Assembly: GCF_000934465.1 (NCBI RefSeq)
Contig: NZ_JXWY01000019.1
Span: forward strand, 1-58,665
DNA length: 58,665 nt
Reading direction: 5' to 3'
Source: Staphylococcus microti
GTDB lineage: Bacteria > Bacillota > Bacilli > Staphylococcales > Staphylococcaceae
Part shown: one piece after another, positions 49,308 to 58,406 of the stretch
How positions within the stretch are numbered: the first letter of the stretch is position 1
Layout of the letters: each line of letters starts with the position of its first letter
The notes under the pieces: generated by a model
The model's database searches: none
The model's input: the letters and a program-made list of their open reading frames with translations, nothing else
What the model was told of the DNA's origin: nothing
Made by a program: the position numbers and the translations under genes

Positions 49308-50177
49308 ATGATTAAGTTAATCGCAACAGATATGGATGGTACATTGCTGAACGCCTCTCACGAAATTACCCCGGAGAATATTGAGGCGATTAAATATGCG
49401 CAATCTAAAGGTGTCACTGTAGTGATTGCGACGGGCCGAGCTTTTTATGAAGCAAATGGGCCTGTATCTGTAACAGATTTAAAAGTACCTTATATATGTT
49501 TAAACGGTGCGGAAGTGAGAGATGAAAGTTTCAATATTATTCATACGTCTTGTTTGAACAAAGAAATGTCTGACTTTATTCAAAACAAGTTAAAACAAGA
49601 AGGTATTTATTATCAAGTTTATACAAATAGAAGTATTTATACAGAAGATCCTGAGAAAGACTTGGCCATTTATGTAGATATTATTAAACATGCTGGCCAA
49701 CATGCAGATGAAGCGATTATACGCCGACATATTCAGTCACGTATTGATAAAGGGACATTAAAAGTTGTGCCAAGTTATGATCAAATTGATGATGTGCCTG
49801 GCGAATTGATAATGAAAATACTCGCTTTTGATACAGATTTAGAAAAACTTGCACGTGTGAAACAAGAACTTGCGGAACATGTCAATCTTGCTGTATCTTC
49901 TTCTTCAGTAGGCAATATTGAAATTACAAATGCTGAAGCACAAAAAGGAACAGCGTTGGCAGCCATTGCAGAACAACTGCATATTGATATGAAAGACGTG
50001 ATGGCAGTCGGCGACAATATGAATGATGCATCTATGTTAGAACGTGCAGGCTATCCAGTCGCAATGGCCAATGGTCTCCAAGCAATTAAAGACTTAGCAA
50101 CATTCACGACAGATTCTAATGAAGAAAGTGGCGTTGCAAAAGCGATATATCATGTTTTAGAACAATCAGAACGATAA
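49308..50177 (+). CDS. Cof-type HAD-IIB phosphatase
   Basis: A sugar-phosphate or flavin-phosphate phosphatase of the Cof family. The 289-aa protein has motif I ATDMDGTLLN, motif II VIATGRAFYEA, the C2B cap (about 80-195) and motif IV AVGDNMNDASMLERAG. The individual substrate is not predictable. ATG 49308 follows GTGAGGGA by 6 nt; GTG 49305 directly before it is less well spaced. It is followed 16 nt later by the azoreductase gene, probably in one transcript. Confidence 0.85.
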   Translation: MIKLIATDMDGTLLNASHEITPENIEAIKYAQSKGVTVVIATGRAFYEANGPVSVTDLKVPYICLNGAEVRDESFNIIHTSCLNKEMSDFIQNKLKQEGIYYQVYTNRSIYTEDPEKDLAIYVDIIKHAGQHADEAIIRRHIQSRIDKGTLKVVPSYDQIDDVPGELIMKILAFDTDLEKLARVKQELAEHVNLAVSSSSVGNIEITNAEAQKGTALAAIAEQLHIDMKDVMAVGDNMNDASMLERAGYPVAMANGLQAIKDLATFTTDSNEESGVAKAIYHVLEQSER

Positions 50178-50193
50178 AAGGGGTTTTTGAGAG

Positions 50194-50760
50194 ATGAAAG
50201 GACTTATTATTGTAGGAAGTGCACAACGTGGTTCACATACGAATGCGTTAGCACAATTTTTGAAAGATCAAATTGAATCACATCATGAAGAAGTAACGAT
50301 TTTTGATTTAGCTGAACATCCAATTCATACGTTGGATTTTACAGGACAGAACCCTGTGCCAGAAGCTTATCAAAACAATGCAGAACGACTTAAAACGTTA
50401 GCACGTGAAGCAGACTTTATTATTTTAGGAACACCAAATTATCATGGGTCTTACTCAGGTATTTTGAAAAATGCGTTAGATCATTTAACGATGGATGATT
50501 TTAAAATGAAACCAGTGGGGCTTGTGAACAACAGTGGTGGTATTGTTAGTGCAGAGCCACTGTCACATTTACGTTTAATTGTACGTTCTCTATTAGGTAT
50601 TGCGGTACCAACACAGATTGCAACACATGATTCAGATTATACGAGACGAGAAGACGGTACATTATATTTATCAAATGATGAATTCCAGTTACGTGCTAAA
50701 CTTTTCATCGATCAAATCTTGTCATTTGCGAATAACAGTCCATATGAACATTTAAAATAA
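50194..50760 (+). CDS. azo1: FMN-dependent NADPH azoreductase
   Basis: A flavodoxin-like NADPH:FMN oxidoreductase. S. aureus Azo1, which it closely resembles from start to end, reduces azo dyes; the physiological role is probably quinone or nitro reduction. The 188-aa product has the FMN phosphate loop [10 protein letters not shown] (8-17) and [20 protein letters not shown] at about 86-105. It ends in [11 protein letters not shown] as in S. aureus. GTTTTTGAGAG before ATG 50194 is only a fair ribosome binding site. Confidence 0.9.
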   Translation: MKGLIIVGSAQRGSHTNALAQFLKDQIESHHEEVTIFDLAEHPIHTLDFTGQNPVPEAYQNNAERLKTLAREADFIILGTPNYHGSYSGILKNALDHLTMDDFKMKPVGLVNNSGGIVSAEPLSHLRLIVRSLLGIAVPTQIATHDSDYTRREDGTLYLSNDEFQLRAKLFIDQILSFANNSPYEHLK

Positions 50761-50765
50761 GATGT

Positions 50766-50810
50766 AAAAAGCGCCGATTAAGGATAAAAAATGCTTAATC
50801 GGTGCTTTTT
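50766..50810 (+). terminator. Terminator after azo1
   Basis: AAAAAGCGCCGATTAAG pairs with CTTAATCGGTGCTTTTT (one G-T pair) across an 11-nt loop; it ends in T residues. Confidence 0.9.
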
Positions 50811-50864
50811 AGTGGCTCAATATTTACGCAGTGGCTTTGTATCTCTAAAACCCAAATACATAAA

Positions 50865-50895
50865 ATCCCCTCACGATGTTTGGTAGTGAGGGGAT
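50865..50895. terminator. Second hairpin between azo1 and folE2
   Basis: ATCCCCTCAC (50865-50874) pairs perfectly with GTGAGGGGAT (50886-50895). It can serve the leftward folE2 transcript, where TTTTA follows. 50896-50981 holds one more weak hairpin at the folE2 stop and no ORF. Confidence 0.6.
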
Positions 50896-50981
50896 AGATA
50901 TTTCTATTTTGGATATTACACAAATAAAACGCTAAGTGCTAAGTTATAACCGTAATTTTGTAAACCATCACTGCAAGATGA

Positions 50982-51863
50982 TTAAGGTTTACGGTACGTT
51001 AATTTGGCAAAGGCATCGTGTTGATGAATAGATTCTTCATTACGACATTCAATATCAAAGCCTGTTAGCCAAGGTACTTCCACTAAGTCTGCAGCAATAA
51101 GACGAATAAGGTCTTCAACAAAGCGTGGGTTTTCGTAGGCACGTTCTGTGACACGTTTTTCGTCTGGTCTTTTTAAAATTGGATACAGCATGGAACTTGC
51201 GTTTGCTTCCATCGCATCTAATAAGACGTCCTTGTAGTCTGACGGCAGTGTTTGTACTTTATCAATATAGGCTTTAACAGTAATAATGCCACGTTGATTA
51301 TGTGCGGAATACTCACTAATTTCTTTAGAGCACGGGCACAGTGTTGTCACAGCAGCTTTTAATGTCAAAGTTTTGCGTGTGACGTCGTTATCATGAACGG
51401 CTAAACCGTATGTCACATCGGCATGACCGACTGCTTTGATACCTGTAACAGGACTGAGACGATTGAAAAACCATTTGCCTTCTACATCAACACCAGCACT
51501 GTGCTGGTTCATACGTGTTTTGAGCGTGTTTAATAGTGTTGTCAGCGCATCAAAATCTAAACGAATACCGTTATCATATTCTGACTCGACCGCTTCTAAA
51601 ATACGGCTCATATTAATCCCTTTTTCATCTTGATTTAAGCTTGTTGAAAAGCTAAAGTTACCGGCAGTTTGAAAGTTATCAATCCACACAGGATAAACGA
51701 GATTCTTAATGCCTACTTGTTCAATTTCAAACAAAAAGTTTTTATGTGTACTTTGAAGATCTGTCATTTCGGCTTTCGTTGTCGGTTTTGTCCCTTTAAT
51801 AGGATCGACCGACCCAAAATGTTTCCAACGACCTTCACGCGTTGATAAATCAAATTCAGTCAT
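50982..51863 (-). CDS. folE2: GTP cyclohydrolase FolE2 (type IB)
   Basis: FolE2 converts GTP to 7,8-dihydroneopterin triphosphate, the first step of folate synthesis. The 293-aa length matches the S. aureus protein. The metal-binding cysteine lies in [20 protein letters not shown], and the T-fold halves surround it ([25 protein letters not shown]). The start ATG 51863 has GGAGGAAGT on its strand. It is read leftwards; the structured repeat at 51886-52044 lies directly before it. Confidence 0.93.
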   Translation of the reverse strand: MTEFDLSTREGRWKHFGSVDPIKGTKPTTKAEMTDLQSTHKNFLFEIEQVGIKNLVYPVWIDNFQTAGNFSFSTSLNQDEKGINMSRILEAVESEYDNGIRLDFDALTTLLNTLKTRMNQHSAGVDVEGKWFFNRLSPVTGIKAVGHADVTYGLAVHDNDVTRKTLTLKAAVTTLCPCSKEISEYSAHNQRGIITVKAYIDKVQTLPSDYKDVLLDAMEANASSMLYPILKRPDEKRVTERAYENPRFVEDLIRLIAADLVEVPWLTGFDIECRNEESIHQHDAFAKLTYRKP

Positions 51864-51885
51864 GTTACTTCCTCCACTAAAATGT

Positions 51886-52044
51886 GAGGTTGGGACTTAA
51901 GGGAATGGTACTCTGGGAAACCGATAAACGGTGTTTCCAAAGCAGGATTCTCGGCAGAATTGCCACGAATTCGGCAAAAGTTAAAAAATCATTTTGCGCT
52001 GTGTTCGGTTCTGCTCAAATCCTAAACGTTTTTGTCCCAACCTC
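51886..52044. repeat. Dispersed structured repeat, short copy
   Basis: About 159 nt with perfect 11-bp ends GAGGTTGGGAC (51886-51896) and GTCCCAACCTC (52034-52044). Inside are GGAAACCG with CGGTGTTTCC (about 51915-51938) and the shared stem AGGATT-4-GCAGAA (51944-51959) with TTCTGC-3-AATCCT (52009-52023). The scaffold and much sequence match 4677-4989, including CAAAGCAGGATT, GCCACGA-TTCGGCAAAA and TCCTAA-CGTTTT. It fills the gap between bshB2 and folE2, both leftward, and could end the bshB2 transcript. Confidence 0.7.
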
Positions 52045-52048
52045 CAAT

Positions 52049-52726
52049 TTATTTAAAACGATAAGTCCAGTAAATCTCTTTTGTTAAATAGGTTGCAGCG
52101 TCCTTTGGCGCACCTGCCACATCGCGGTCAGGGTTAGATAACTGTTCAAGAAACGGACCTGTTTGTGATGCGTGTGCTTTGAATGCACGTAATTTATGTT
52201 CTTTGTATGCAGACACGTCATTCACAATATCAGGTTCGCCAAGTGCCTCGACTGCATCATTACTAAATGCGACAAGCCATAATTTTGGTCGATCTGCTTC
52301 CGGTAAACGGCCTACTGTGCGAACGACCGCATCCGCTGTTGCTTCATGATCAGGGTGTACGGCATAGCCAGGATAAAATGAAATAATTGTTGTTGGTTGT
52401 GTTTCATCAATAAGTGATTGAACCATCGCATCCATCTCATCGTATGGTTCAAACTCTACTGTTTTATCACGCAAGCCCATTTTGCGTAAGTCTGTAATGC
52501 CAATTTCTTTCGCAGCTTGTTCAAGCTCACGTTCACGTATTGCTGGCAGTGATTCACGCGTCGCAAAAGGGGGATTGCCTAGGTGTCTTCCCATTTGTCC
52601 GAGCGTTAAGCAAGCATATGTCACCGGTACGCCTTCATCTATAAAGCGTGCCAATGTACCTGCTGAAGAGAATGTCTCATCGTCAGGGTGTGGAAAGATG
52701 ACCAATACATGTTTTTCAGATGCCAT
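52049..52726 (-). CDS. bshB2: Bacillithiol biosynthesis deacetylase BshB2
   Basis: A LmbE/PIG-L-type zinc deacetylase that removes acetyl from GlcNAc-malate in bacillithiol synthesis. It may also act as a bacillithiol-S-conjugate amidase. The 225-aa product has the zinc motifs PHPDDE at about residue 12 and HPDHEA at about residue 123, and GQMGRHLG. GGGAGTTG precedes ATG 52726 on its strand. It lies 18 nt after yojF, the same pair as Bacillus yojF-yojG. Confidence 0.9.
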   Translation of the reverse strand: MASEKHVLVIFPHPDDETFSSAGTLARFIDEGVPVTYACLTLGQMGRHLGNPPFATRESLPAIRERELEQAAKEIGITDLRKMGLRDKTVEFEPYDEMDAMVQSLIDETQPTTIISFYPGYAVHPDHEATADAVVRTVGRLPEADRPKLWLVAFSNDAVEALGEPDIVNDVSAYKEHKLRAFKAHASQTGPFLEQLSNPDRDVAGAPKDAATYLTKEIYWTYRFK

Positions 52727-52744
52727 AAATTTTCAACTCCCTTA

Positions 52745-53104
52745 TTAAGTTTCAAATGGGCGATGGCTGATTTCGAGCGCTGCCGCTAGCTGCCCTTCAT
52801 AGTTAAAGCCAGCAAGTAATAATTCGCCATTATCGTTTAATTCGTAATGTGTCAGCCCTTGAACATAGACCCAGCCATTGTTATCTAGCTTTAGACCAAC
52901 ACGAAATGGATCTTTATCGCCACCTTTTAGTTGTGCATGTTGATAAGTGACTTGAATATTGCGTAAAAACGTTCCTGCATTAAAAACACGTTGGTCAAAA
53001 TGGTTCGCATAGGCCCCATTTGTTGTTTCAACGTGTAAGTAGACAGGCGTATTCGCAAATTGATTCAATAATGCTTGAACGGCTTCATTTGTAATCGATC
53101 GCAA
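52745..53104 (-). CDS. yojF: YojF-family protein (DUF1806)
   Basis: A small protein of unknown biochemical role, regularly next to bshB2. The central block LHVETTNGAYANHFDQRVFNAGTF is split here only by my residue limit: it runs from about residue 20 to 43 (LHVETTNGAYAN, then FDQRVFNAGTF). I propose TTG 53104 (119 aa, near the usual 115-120) because AGGAAGG (53122-53116) lies 11 nt upstream, while ATG 53137, which would add 11 residues, has no ribosome binding site. GTG 53113 is only 2 nt from that site. The start is uncertain; the frame is not. Confidence 0.8.
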   Translation of the reverse strand: MRSITNEAVQALLNQFANTPVYLHVETTNGAYANHFDQRVFNAGTFLRNIQVTYQHAQLKGGDKDPFRVGLKLDNNGWVYVQGLTHYELNDNGELLLAGFNYEGQLAAALEISHRPFET

Positions 53105-53218
53105 AACTTTCACTGCCTTCCTCATATGGTTATCCATTTATTTTACTAAAAAGCATGATAAATTTATACACCTCTGCTCACTTTATTGCGTAAAAACAGC
53201 AAAATTTATGATTTACAC

Positions 53219-54028
53219 CTATTTATTGCTATGTTTTGAAAGCAGTTCGTGATAACTATTTGAATAATGTTCGAGACGTGTAGGATCTTGCAGGAGGTGA
53301 TAGCTGATGAGATCGATAATGAATTGATTGGACAGCTGGCTATTAATAAAGTAAGCATCGTGTGCGTGACGTTTATCAGCTGTTGTAATAATACGTGTAC
53401 AATAACGTGTTAACGCCTCTGTTTCAAAATGAGACAGCGCAATTACTTTCGCACCACTCGCACGGCCATGTGCGATGCTCGCAATAATTTCTTTCGTTGC
53501 CCCACTATTTGTCAGTGCAATAATCGTCGTTTGCGCATTGCACATTTGACCGACGATGGACATAAGATGTGCATCTGTAATAGCAATGCTGTTAAAACCC
53601 ATGCGCGCAGTACGGAAATACAATTCTTGCGCGCTTAAACCAGAGCTACCAATACCGATAAAAATAATTTTTTGACTTTGTTGAATCGCATGTACTAAAT
53701 ACATTAAATCTTCTTCAACAATAAATTCGCCGGTATGGTTTAAAATCGCCATATAATGCTGATGTAAAACTTGTATTGACGGGCTATTATCAATTTTCTC
53801 CGTTTGTAATTCATGCAGAACAGCAAAACGAAATGATTGAAAGCTATCATAGCCGAGCTTATAGACGAAGCGTGTAATACTTGAAGGCGACACATCAACA
53901 GCGAGCGCAATGCTATGAATCGCACCGATGTCCGTATTTTCTTCCAAATTTAAAATGTAATCTGCAATTTTTTGATCGGCTTTTGTTAAGGTATGACGAC
54001 ATTTTTGAATACGATTTTCAAGTTTCAT
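53219..54028 (-). CDS. RpiR/MurR-family transcriptional regulator
   Basis: These regulators bind sugar phosphates through a SIS domain. The 269-aa product has the N-terminal helix-turn-helix (IHSIALAVDVSPSSITRFVYKLG, about 35-57, of which SPSSITRF is the recognition part) and a SIS domain (about 105-240) with GIGSSGLSAQE and ALTNSGATKE. It is divergent from the PTS-nanE-nagB operon, and a perfect TTGAAA-N5-TTTCAA palindrome lies within its own promoter spacer, so it probably controls both units and itself. The ligand may be ManNAc-6-P, GlcNAc-6-P or GlcN-6-P. GGAGAAATC precedes ATG 54028. Confidence 0.88.
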   Translation of the reverse strand: MKLENRIQKCRHTLTKADQKIADYILNLEENTDIGAIHSIALAVDVSPSSITRFVYKLGYDSFQSFRFAVLHELQTEKIDNSPSIQVLHQHYMAILNHTGEFIVEEDLMYLVHAIQQSQKIIFIGIGSSGLSAQELYFRTARMGFNSIAITDAHLMSIVGQMCNAQTTIIALTNSGATKEIIASIAHGRASGAKVIALSHFETEALTRYCTRIITTADKRHAHDAYFINSQLSNQFIIDLISYHLLQDPTRLEHYSNSYHELLSKHSNK

Positions 54029-54048
54029 CTGATTTCTCCTTTTTTATT

Positions 54049-54077
54049 AGTATATTTGAAAGAAAATTTCAATTCAA
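54049..54077 (-). promoter_or_regulatory. Promoter of the rpiR-type gene
   Basis: On the - strand, TTGAAT (54077-54072) and TATACT (54054-54049) with a 17-bp spacer that contains the operator at 54056-54072. Confidence 0.7.
54056..54072. promoter_or_regulatory. Palindromic RpiR-type operator
   Basis: TTGAAA-GAAAA-TTTCAA is a perfect 6-5-6 palindrome, matching the TGAAA-N5-TTTCA pattern of RpiR-family operators. A degenerate second copy (TTGAGAAAAAATTGCA, 54087-54102) overlaps the -35 of the PTS promoter. Confidence 0.7.
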
Positions 54078-54086
54078 TGCTTTATA

Positions 54087-54114
54087 TTGAGAAAAAATTG
54101 CAGAGTGGTATATT
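54087..54114 (+). promoter_or_regulatory. Promoter of the PTS-nanE-nagB operon
   Basis: TTGAGA (54087-54092) and TATATT (54109-54114) with a 16-bp spacer and extended TGG; the -35 is part of the degenerate second operator. Confidence 0.6.
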
Positions 54115-54166
54115 TAAATTAACGATAGTATGACGACAATAAAATAGAACAGGTTGGTGAAGCAGT

Positions 54167-55693
54167 ATGAGTAAAGTTTTCGACAAAGCGCAACAGTTTG
54201 GGAAGTCGTTTATGTTGCCAATCGCCATTTTACCGGCAGCAGGTTTATTACTTGGGATTGGTGGGGCTTTGAGTAATCCGAATACGATTAAAGCCTATCC
54301 AGTTTTGGACATCCCCTTGTTACAACATATTTTTGTGTTGATGAGTGCAGCAGGGAATATTGTCTTCCAAAATTTACCAGTGCTATTCGCCATTGGTGTT
54401 GCAGTTGGACTCGCGAAAAGTGATAAAGGCACAGCAGGTTTAGCGTCTATGTTAGGCTTCTTAATTATGAATGCGACAATGAACGCGATGTTGACGATTA
54501 CAGATAGCCTTGCCGCAAGTGATCAATTAGCCAAAGCAGGTCAAGGAATGGCACTCGGTATTCAAACGGTAGAAACAGGTGTATTCGGCGGGATTATCGT
54601 CGGTATTCTAACGGCAGTCTTGCATAACAAATATAACAAAGTAAGTTTGCCACAATTTTTAGGCTTTTTCGGTGGTTCACGTTTCGTACCGATTGTGACA
54701 TCGTTTGCCGCAATCTTTTTAGGTGTGGTGATGTTTTTTGTATGGCCAGCAGTACAATCGGTTATTTTCGGTGCAGGTGGCTTAGTGAATAAAACTGGTG
54801 TTATTGGCACACTTATTTACGGTTTTATTTTACGTATGCTTGGACCTTTCGGGTTACATCATATTTTTTACTTACCATTTTGGCAAACAGCGTTGGGTGG
54901 TTCATTAGAAATTAACGGAAAGCTCGTGCAAGGGACACAAAATATCTTCTTTGCACAGCTAGGTGATCCAAACGTTCAACATTACTATGAAGGTGTATCA
55001 CGCTACATGTCAGGTCGCTTTATTACGATGATGTTTGGTTTATTAGGTGCCGCATTAGCGATTTACCATACTGCCAAACCTGAGAAGAAAAAAGTTGTAG
55101 GTGGCTTAATGTTATCTGCCGCGTTAACGTCATTTTTAACAGGGATTACGGAACCCCTTGAATTCAGTTTCTTATTCGTTGCACCACTGTTATATGTTGT
55201 GCATGCCGTATTGGACGGTTTCGCATTTATGATGGCGGATATTTTTAATATTACAGTCGGTCAAACATTCAGCGGTGGATTTATTGACTTTATTTTATTT
55301 GGTGTATTACAAGGCCAAGCGAAAACGAACTATTTATGGATTATTCCAATTGGTCTCATCTGGTTCGCCTTGTACTATGTGATTTTTAGATTTTTGATTA
55401 CGAAATTTAATTTTAAAACGCCAGGACGTGAAGATGAAGCGGCGGTTGAAACAGTTGAAAAAAGTGAACGTGCACAAATGATTATCGAAGGACTCGGCGG
55501 TGCAGACAATATTGAAGTGGTAGATTGTTGTGCAACGCGCTTACGTGTGACGTTAAAAGATGGCACGCAAGTCGATGAAAACAAGTTAAAAGCAACAGAA
55601 TCGAGAGGCATTATTCGAAAAGGCAATGGCGTTCAAATCGTTTATGGCCCACATGTAACGGCTATTAAAAATGAAGTAGAAGAAGCATTATAA
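54167..55693 (+). CDS. PTS EIICB sugar transporter (glucose/N-acetylhexosamine class)
   Basis: A phosphotransferase membrane permease that phosphorylates its sugar on entry. The 508-aa protein has an EIIC domain (about 1-415, roughly ten membrane helices, with GIGGALSNP, GITEPLEFSFLF and GFIDFILFG) and an EIIB domain (about 435-508) with the phosphorylated cysteine C455 in DCCATRLRV. There is no EIIA domain, so it must borrow a shared EIIA. Sequence alone places it in the glucose/GlcNAc class. nanE and nagB downstream suggest ManNAc, GlcNAc or glucosamine as substrate. GGTTGGTGA precedes ATG 54167. Confidence 0.88.
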   Translation: MSKVFDKAQQFGKSFMLPIAILPAAGLLLGIGGALSNPNTIKAYPVLDIPLLQHIFVLMSAAGNIVFQNLPVLFAIGVAVGLAKSDKGTAGLASMLGFLIMNATMNAMLTITDSLAASDQLAKAGQGMALGIQTVETGVFGGIIVGILTAVLHNKYNKVSLPQFLGFFGGSRFVPIVTSFAAIFLGVVMFFVWPAVQSVIFGAGGLVNKTGVIGTLIYGFILRMLGPFGLHHIFYLPFWQTALGGSLEINGKLVQGTQNIFFAQLGDPNVQHYYEGVSRYMSGRFITMMFGLLGAALAIYHTAKPEKKKVVGGLMLSAALTSFLTGITEPLEFSFLFVAPLLYVVHAVLDGFAFMMADIFNITVGQTFSGGFIDFILFGVLQGQAKTNYLWIIPIGLIWFALYYVIFRFLITKFNFKTPGREDEAAVETVEKSERAQMIIEGLGGADNIEVVDCCATRLRVTLKDGTQVDENKLKATESRGIIRKGNGVQIVYGPHVTAIKNEVEEAL

Positions 55694-55708
55694 AGGAGCG
55701 AATAAATT

Positions 55709-56377
55709 ATGAAGTTACCACAAGGATTAATCGTATCATGTCAGGCATTAGCGGATGAACCGCTACATTCATCATTTATTATGAGTAAAATGGCACTTGC
55801 CGCAAAAGAAGGTGGCGCTGTTGGGATTAGAGCGAACTCTAAAGAAGATATTATTGCGATTAAACAAGAAGTTGATTTACCAGTCATCGGTATCGTAAAG
55901 CGTGACTACGACAATTCGTCTGTTTTTATTACAGCAACTAAAAAAGAAGTTGATGAATTGCTAGAAAGTGGCTGTGAAGTCATTGCGTTAGATGCGACAT
56001 TGCGCGAACGACCAGCAGAATCCTTAGAAGACTTGGTGCAATATGCGAGAGAACAAGCACCAGACGTTGAATTAATGGCGGACATTGCTACATTAGAAGA
56101 AGCGAAAAATGCAGACCGTTTAGGCTTTGACTATATCGGTACAACATTGCATGGCTATACAGAAGAGACACAAGGGAAAGTGTTGTATGACAATGACTTC
56201 GCTTTCTTAACAGATGTCTTAGATAACGTAGACCAAAAAGTCATTGCAGAAGGAAACGTGATGACACCAGAAATGTTGAAAGCGGTATTTGATAAAGGTG
56301 TGTATGCCTCTGTTGTAGGTGGGGCTATCACACGTCCACGCGACATCACGAAGCGTTTTGTGCAAATGATCCAATAG
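55709..56377 (+). CDS. nanE: N-acylglucosamine-6-phosphate 2-epimerase
   Basis: NanE converts ManNAc-6-P to GlcNAc-6-P, as in sialic acid or ManNAc breakdown. The 222-aa TIM-barrel protein begins [19 protein letters not shown] and has [21 protein letters not shown] (catalytic region) and [19 protein letters not shown] precedes ATG 55709. It follows the PTS gene by 15 nt and precedes nagB by 10 nt. The nan genes for sialic acid lyase and transport are not nearby, so free ManNAc brought in by the PTS is a plausible source. Confidence 0.92.
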   Translation: MKLPQGLIVSCQALADEPLHSSFIMSKMALAAKEGGAVGIRANSKEDIIAIKQEVDLPVIGIVKRDYDNSSVFITATKKEVDELLESGCEVIALDATLRERPAESLEDLVQYAREQAPDVELMADIATLEEAKNADRLGFDYIGTTLHGYTEETQGKVLYDNDFAFLTDVLDNVDQKVIAEGNVMTPEMLKAVFDKGVYASVVGGAITRPRDITKRFVQMIQ

Positions 56378-56387
56378 GAGGGATGGC

Positions 56388-57119
56388 ATGAAAATAACGA
56401 ACTTAGGGACGAAAGAACGAGCTTCATTTTACGTTGCAACAGAGTTATATAAGCAAATATTGCATAAAAAAGAAAGTAAGCTAGGCTTGGCAACAGGCGG
56501 TACAATGATCGAGATGTACCAAGCGTTAGTAACATTATTAGCGAAAAATCAACTTGACGTCTCACATGTAGAAACATTTAATCTAGATGAATATATCGGG
56601 TTAGATGCAGAACATCCGGCAAGTTATCATCAATATATGAACAATATTTTATTTAACGAGTACCGTGGATTTGATCCACAAAAATGTCATTTACCGAATG
56701 GTGTTGCAGAAAATCCAGAATGTGAAGCGGAAAGATACGAAACATTGCTCGATGAAAAAGGCCCTGTTGATATTCAAATATTAGGTATTGGACAAAATGG
56801 ACATATCGGTTTTAATGAACCGGGCACACCATTTGAGAGTGTGACGCATCGTGTCGACTTGACAGAGAGTACGATTGAAGCGAACAGTCGTTACTTTGAC
56901 GACAAAACAGACGTACCCAAACAAGCCATTTCAATGGGCTTACGCTCGATTATGAAAGCAAAACGTATTATTTTATTAGCATTTGGCCCACATAAAAAAG
57001 AAGCCATCACACAATTGGCAGCGGGTCATATTACAACGGATGTCCCTGCAACGATTTTACATTTACATCCAAACGTTGAAGTTTATGTAGATGATGCAGC
57101 CATGCCAGACATAGTATAG
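56388..57119 (+). CDS. nagB: Glucosamine-6-phosphate deaminase
   Basis: NagB turns GlcN-6-P into fructose-6-P and ammonia, feeding glycolysis. The 243-aa product has LATGGTMIEMY, the catalytic TFNLDEYIGL, GIGQNGHIGFNEPG with the ring-opening histidine, and SMGLRSIMKAKRI. AGGAGGGATG precedes ATG 56388. It is the last gene of the operon. The deacetylase NagA needed between NanE and NagB is not in this window and must be encoded elsewhere. Confidence 0.94.
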   Translation: MKITNLGTKERASFYVATELYKQILHKKESKLGLATGGTMIEMYQALVTLLAKNQLDVSHVETFNLDEYIGLDAEHPASYHQYMNNILFNEYRGFDPQKCHLPNGVAENPECEAERYETLLDEKGPVDIQILGIGQNGHIGFNEPGTPFESVTHRVDLTESTIEANSRYFDDKTDVPKQAISMGLRSIMKAKRIILLAFGPHKKEAITQLAAGHITTDVPATILHLHPNVEVYVDDAAMPDIV

Positions 57120-57125
57120 AAAAGA

Positions 57126-57163
57126 CCCTAACATACACAATAAAAAATGTGCGTGTTAGGGTT
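57126..57163 (+). terminator. Terminator after nagB
   Basis: ACCCTAACA (57126-57134) pairs perfectly with TGTTAGGGT (57155-57163), with further CACA/TGTG pairing inside, and a T-rich run after it. Confidence 0.85.
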
Positions 57164-57196
57164 GTTTGTTTGGAGGCGGTTATAGTACAAATCATT

Positions 57197-58000
57197 CTAG
57201 TCTTCTAAAAATTCATGAACATGTGTAGAAATCCCTTTATAGTAGGGAAACTGCGTCTTTGAGAATTTTTGTTTCATATGCGTGTCACTACTATTTGACA
57301 TGACGAATGCATGTTTCAAATAACTTAAAAATTCTTCGTCATTTCCACTATCTCCAAAACCAATGACATCTTTTTTAGAAATATTATAGCTGTCCATTAA
57401 AAACTGAGTTGCGTATAATTTGCCTGAATTTTTAGGTATAAAATCAATATCATAGGCATTTTCTGGGTCTCCTGCTAAAGGGTTACAGCGATTGTATTTA
57501 ACCGTGTAGCCTTTACTTTGAGCGTATTCAACAAGGTCTCGTAAAATGATGCGATCTTTGTTTACATCTTTTAAAGAATGGAAGTAAAAGTTGTAATGTG
57601 TATCATTCTCACCAAATGCTTTTTGAGGTATAAAATCAACCTGATATTTAGTAGAGACTTTGTGTAATATGGCTAAAATATCGGTGAGTAAAAAACGTTC
57701 ACTTAACACATTTTTTTGATATTCATCAGACGCCACATAGCCATTATTCTGCCATGTATACATTTTCGTGCTTAAGTCAGAAAAGATATGTTTCGGTTTA
57801 AACTGCATATCGATAGACTGCATTTTAGTCATGACGCTTTCTAAAGTACTGCCCGTCAATATAGCAACAACCACATTTTGATAAAGTGATGCATCGGACA
57901 GCACTGATTCCATTTCCCGTAAAGCACTAAAGTCATCAGATTGAGTGTTATGTTTAAAATAAGTTTCATCAAAGTCACATAAAATTAAACGTTTTTTCAT
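57197..58000 (-). CDS. HAD-IIB phosphatase, sucrose-phosphatase-like
   Basis: A 267-aa HAD hydrolase with motif [12 protein letters not shown] at the start, motif [10 protein letters not shown], a C2B-type cap, and motif [16 protein letters not shown]. The order and cap resemble the sucrose-6-phosphate phosphatase/Cof branch, but the substrate is unknown. The frame is open upstream to 58237; ATG 58000 is chosen because GGAGG lies 8 nt before it and the HAD motif should be at the very N-terminus. It is divergent from the broken LacI-type gene, which may once have controlled it. Confidence 0.82.
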   Translation of the reverse strand: MKKRLILCDFDETYFKHNTQSDDFSALREMESVLSDASLYQNVVVAILTGSTLESVMTKMQSIDMQFKPKHIFSDLSTKMYTWQNNGYVASDEYQKNVLSERFLLTDILAILHKVSTKYQVDFIPQKAFGENDTHYNFYFHSLKDVNKDRIILRDLVEYAQSKGYTVKYNRCNPLAGDPENAYDIDFIPKNSGKLYATQFLMDSYNISKKDVIGFGDSGNDEEFLSYLKHAFVMSNSSDTHMKQKFSKTQFPYYKGISTHVHEFLED

Positions 58001-58109
58001 GAGAGGTCCTCCAGTTATTTCATAATAGGATGATTGCGTGTTTGTTATAATCATCTTAAAGTATGGGAACATTACCAGGTCAAATAAAAATTTTAGGAGA
58101 ATATAAAAT

Positions 58110-58406
58110 ATGGATATTTTTGATGTCGCAAAGGCGTGCCAAGTTTCAAAATCTACAGTATCGCGTGTGCTCAATAACCACCCGTATGTCAGTGAAGAAA
58201 AAAGACAGAGGGTATTAAAATATATTGAAGAAAACAATTATGTCCCGAATCATATTGCTACATATTTCAAAAATAAAACAACACGTTCTATCGCAATCTC
58301 TATTCCGTATATTGACCATCCATTTTTTTCACAAGTTGCTTATGAACTGACTAAAAATTTTAACTTAACTCAGGCAAGAAGTCGCCCCTCCTCTATAGGT
58401 GCGTGA
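58110..58406 (+). pseudogene. LacI-family regulator, truncated
   Basis: The first 60 residues are a complete LacI helix-turn-helix and hinge ([20 protein letters not shown], then YVPNHIATYF), followed by the start of the sugar-binding domain (IAISIPYIDHPFFSQVAYEL). After about residue 82 the family pattern stops and 16 unrelated residues lead to a TGA at 58404-58406, giving 98 aa instead of about 330. The ribosome binding site (TAGGAG) and an extended -10 (TGT-TATAAT, 58043-58051) are intact. No remainder of the gene is visible up to 58665. A DNA-binding fragment might be made, but the effector domain is lost. Confidence 0.8.
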
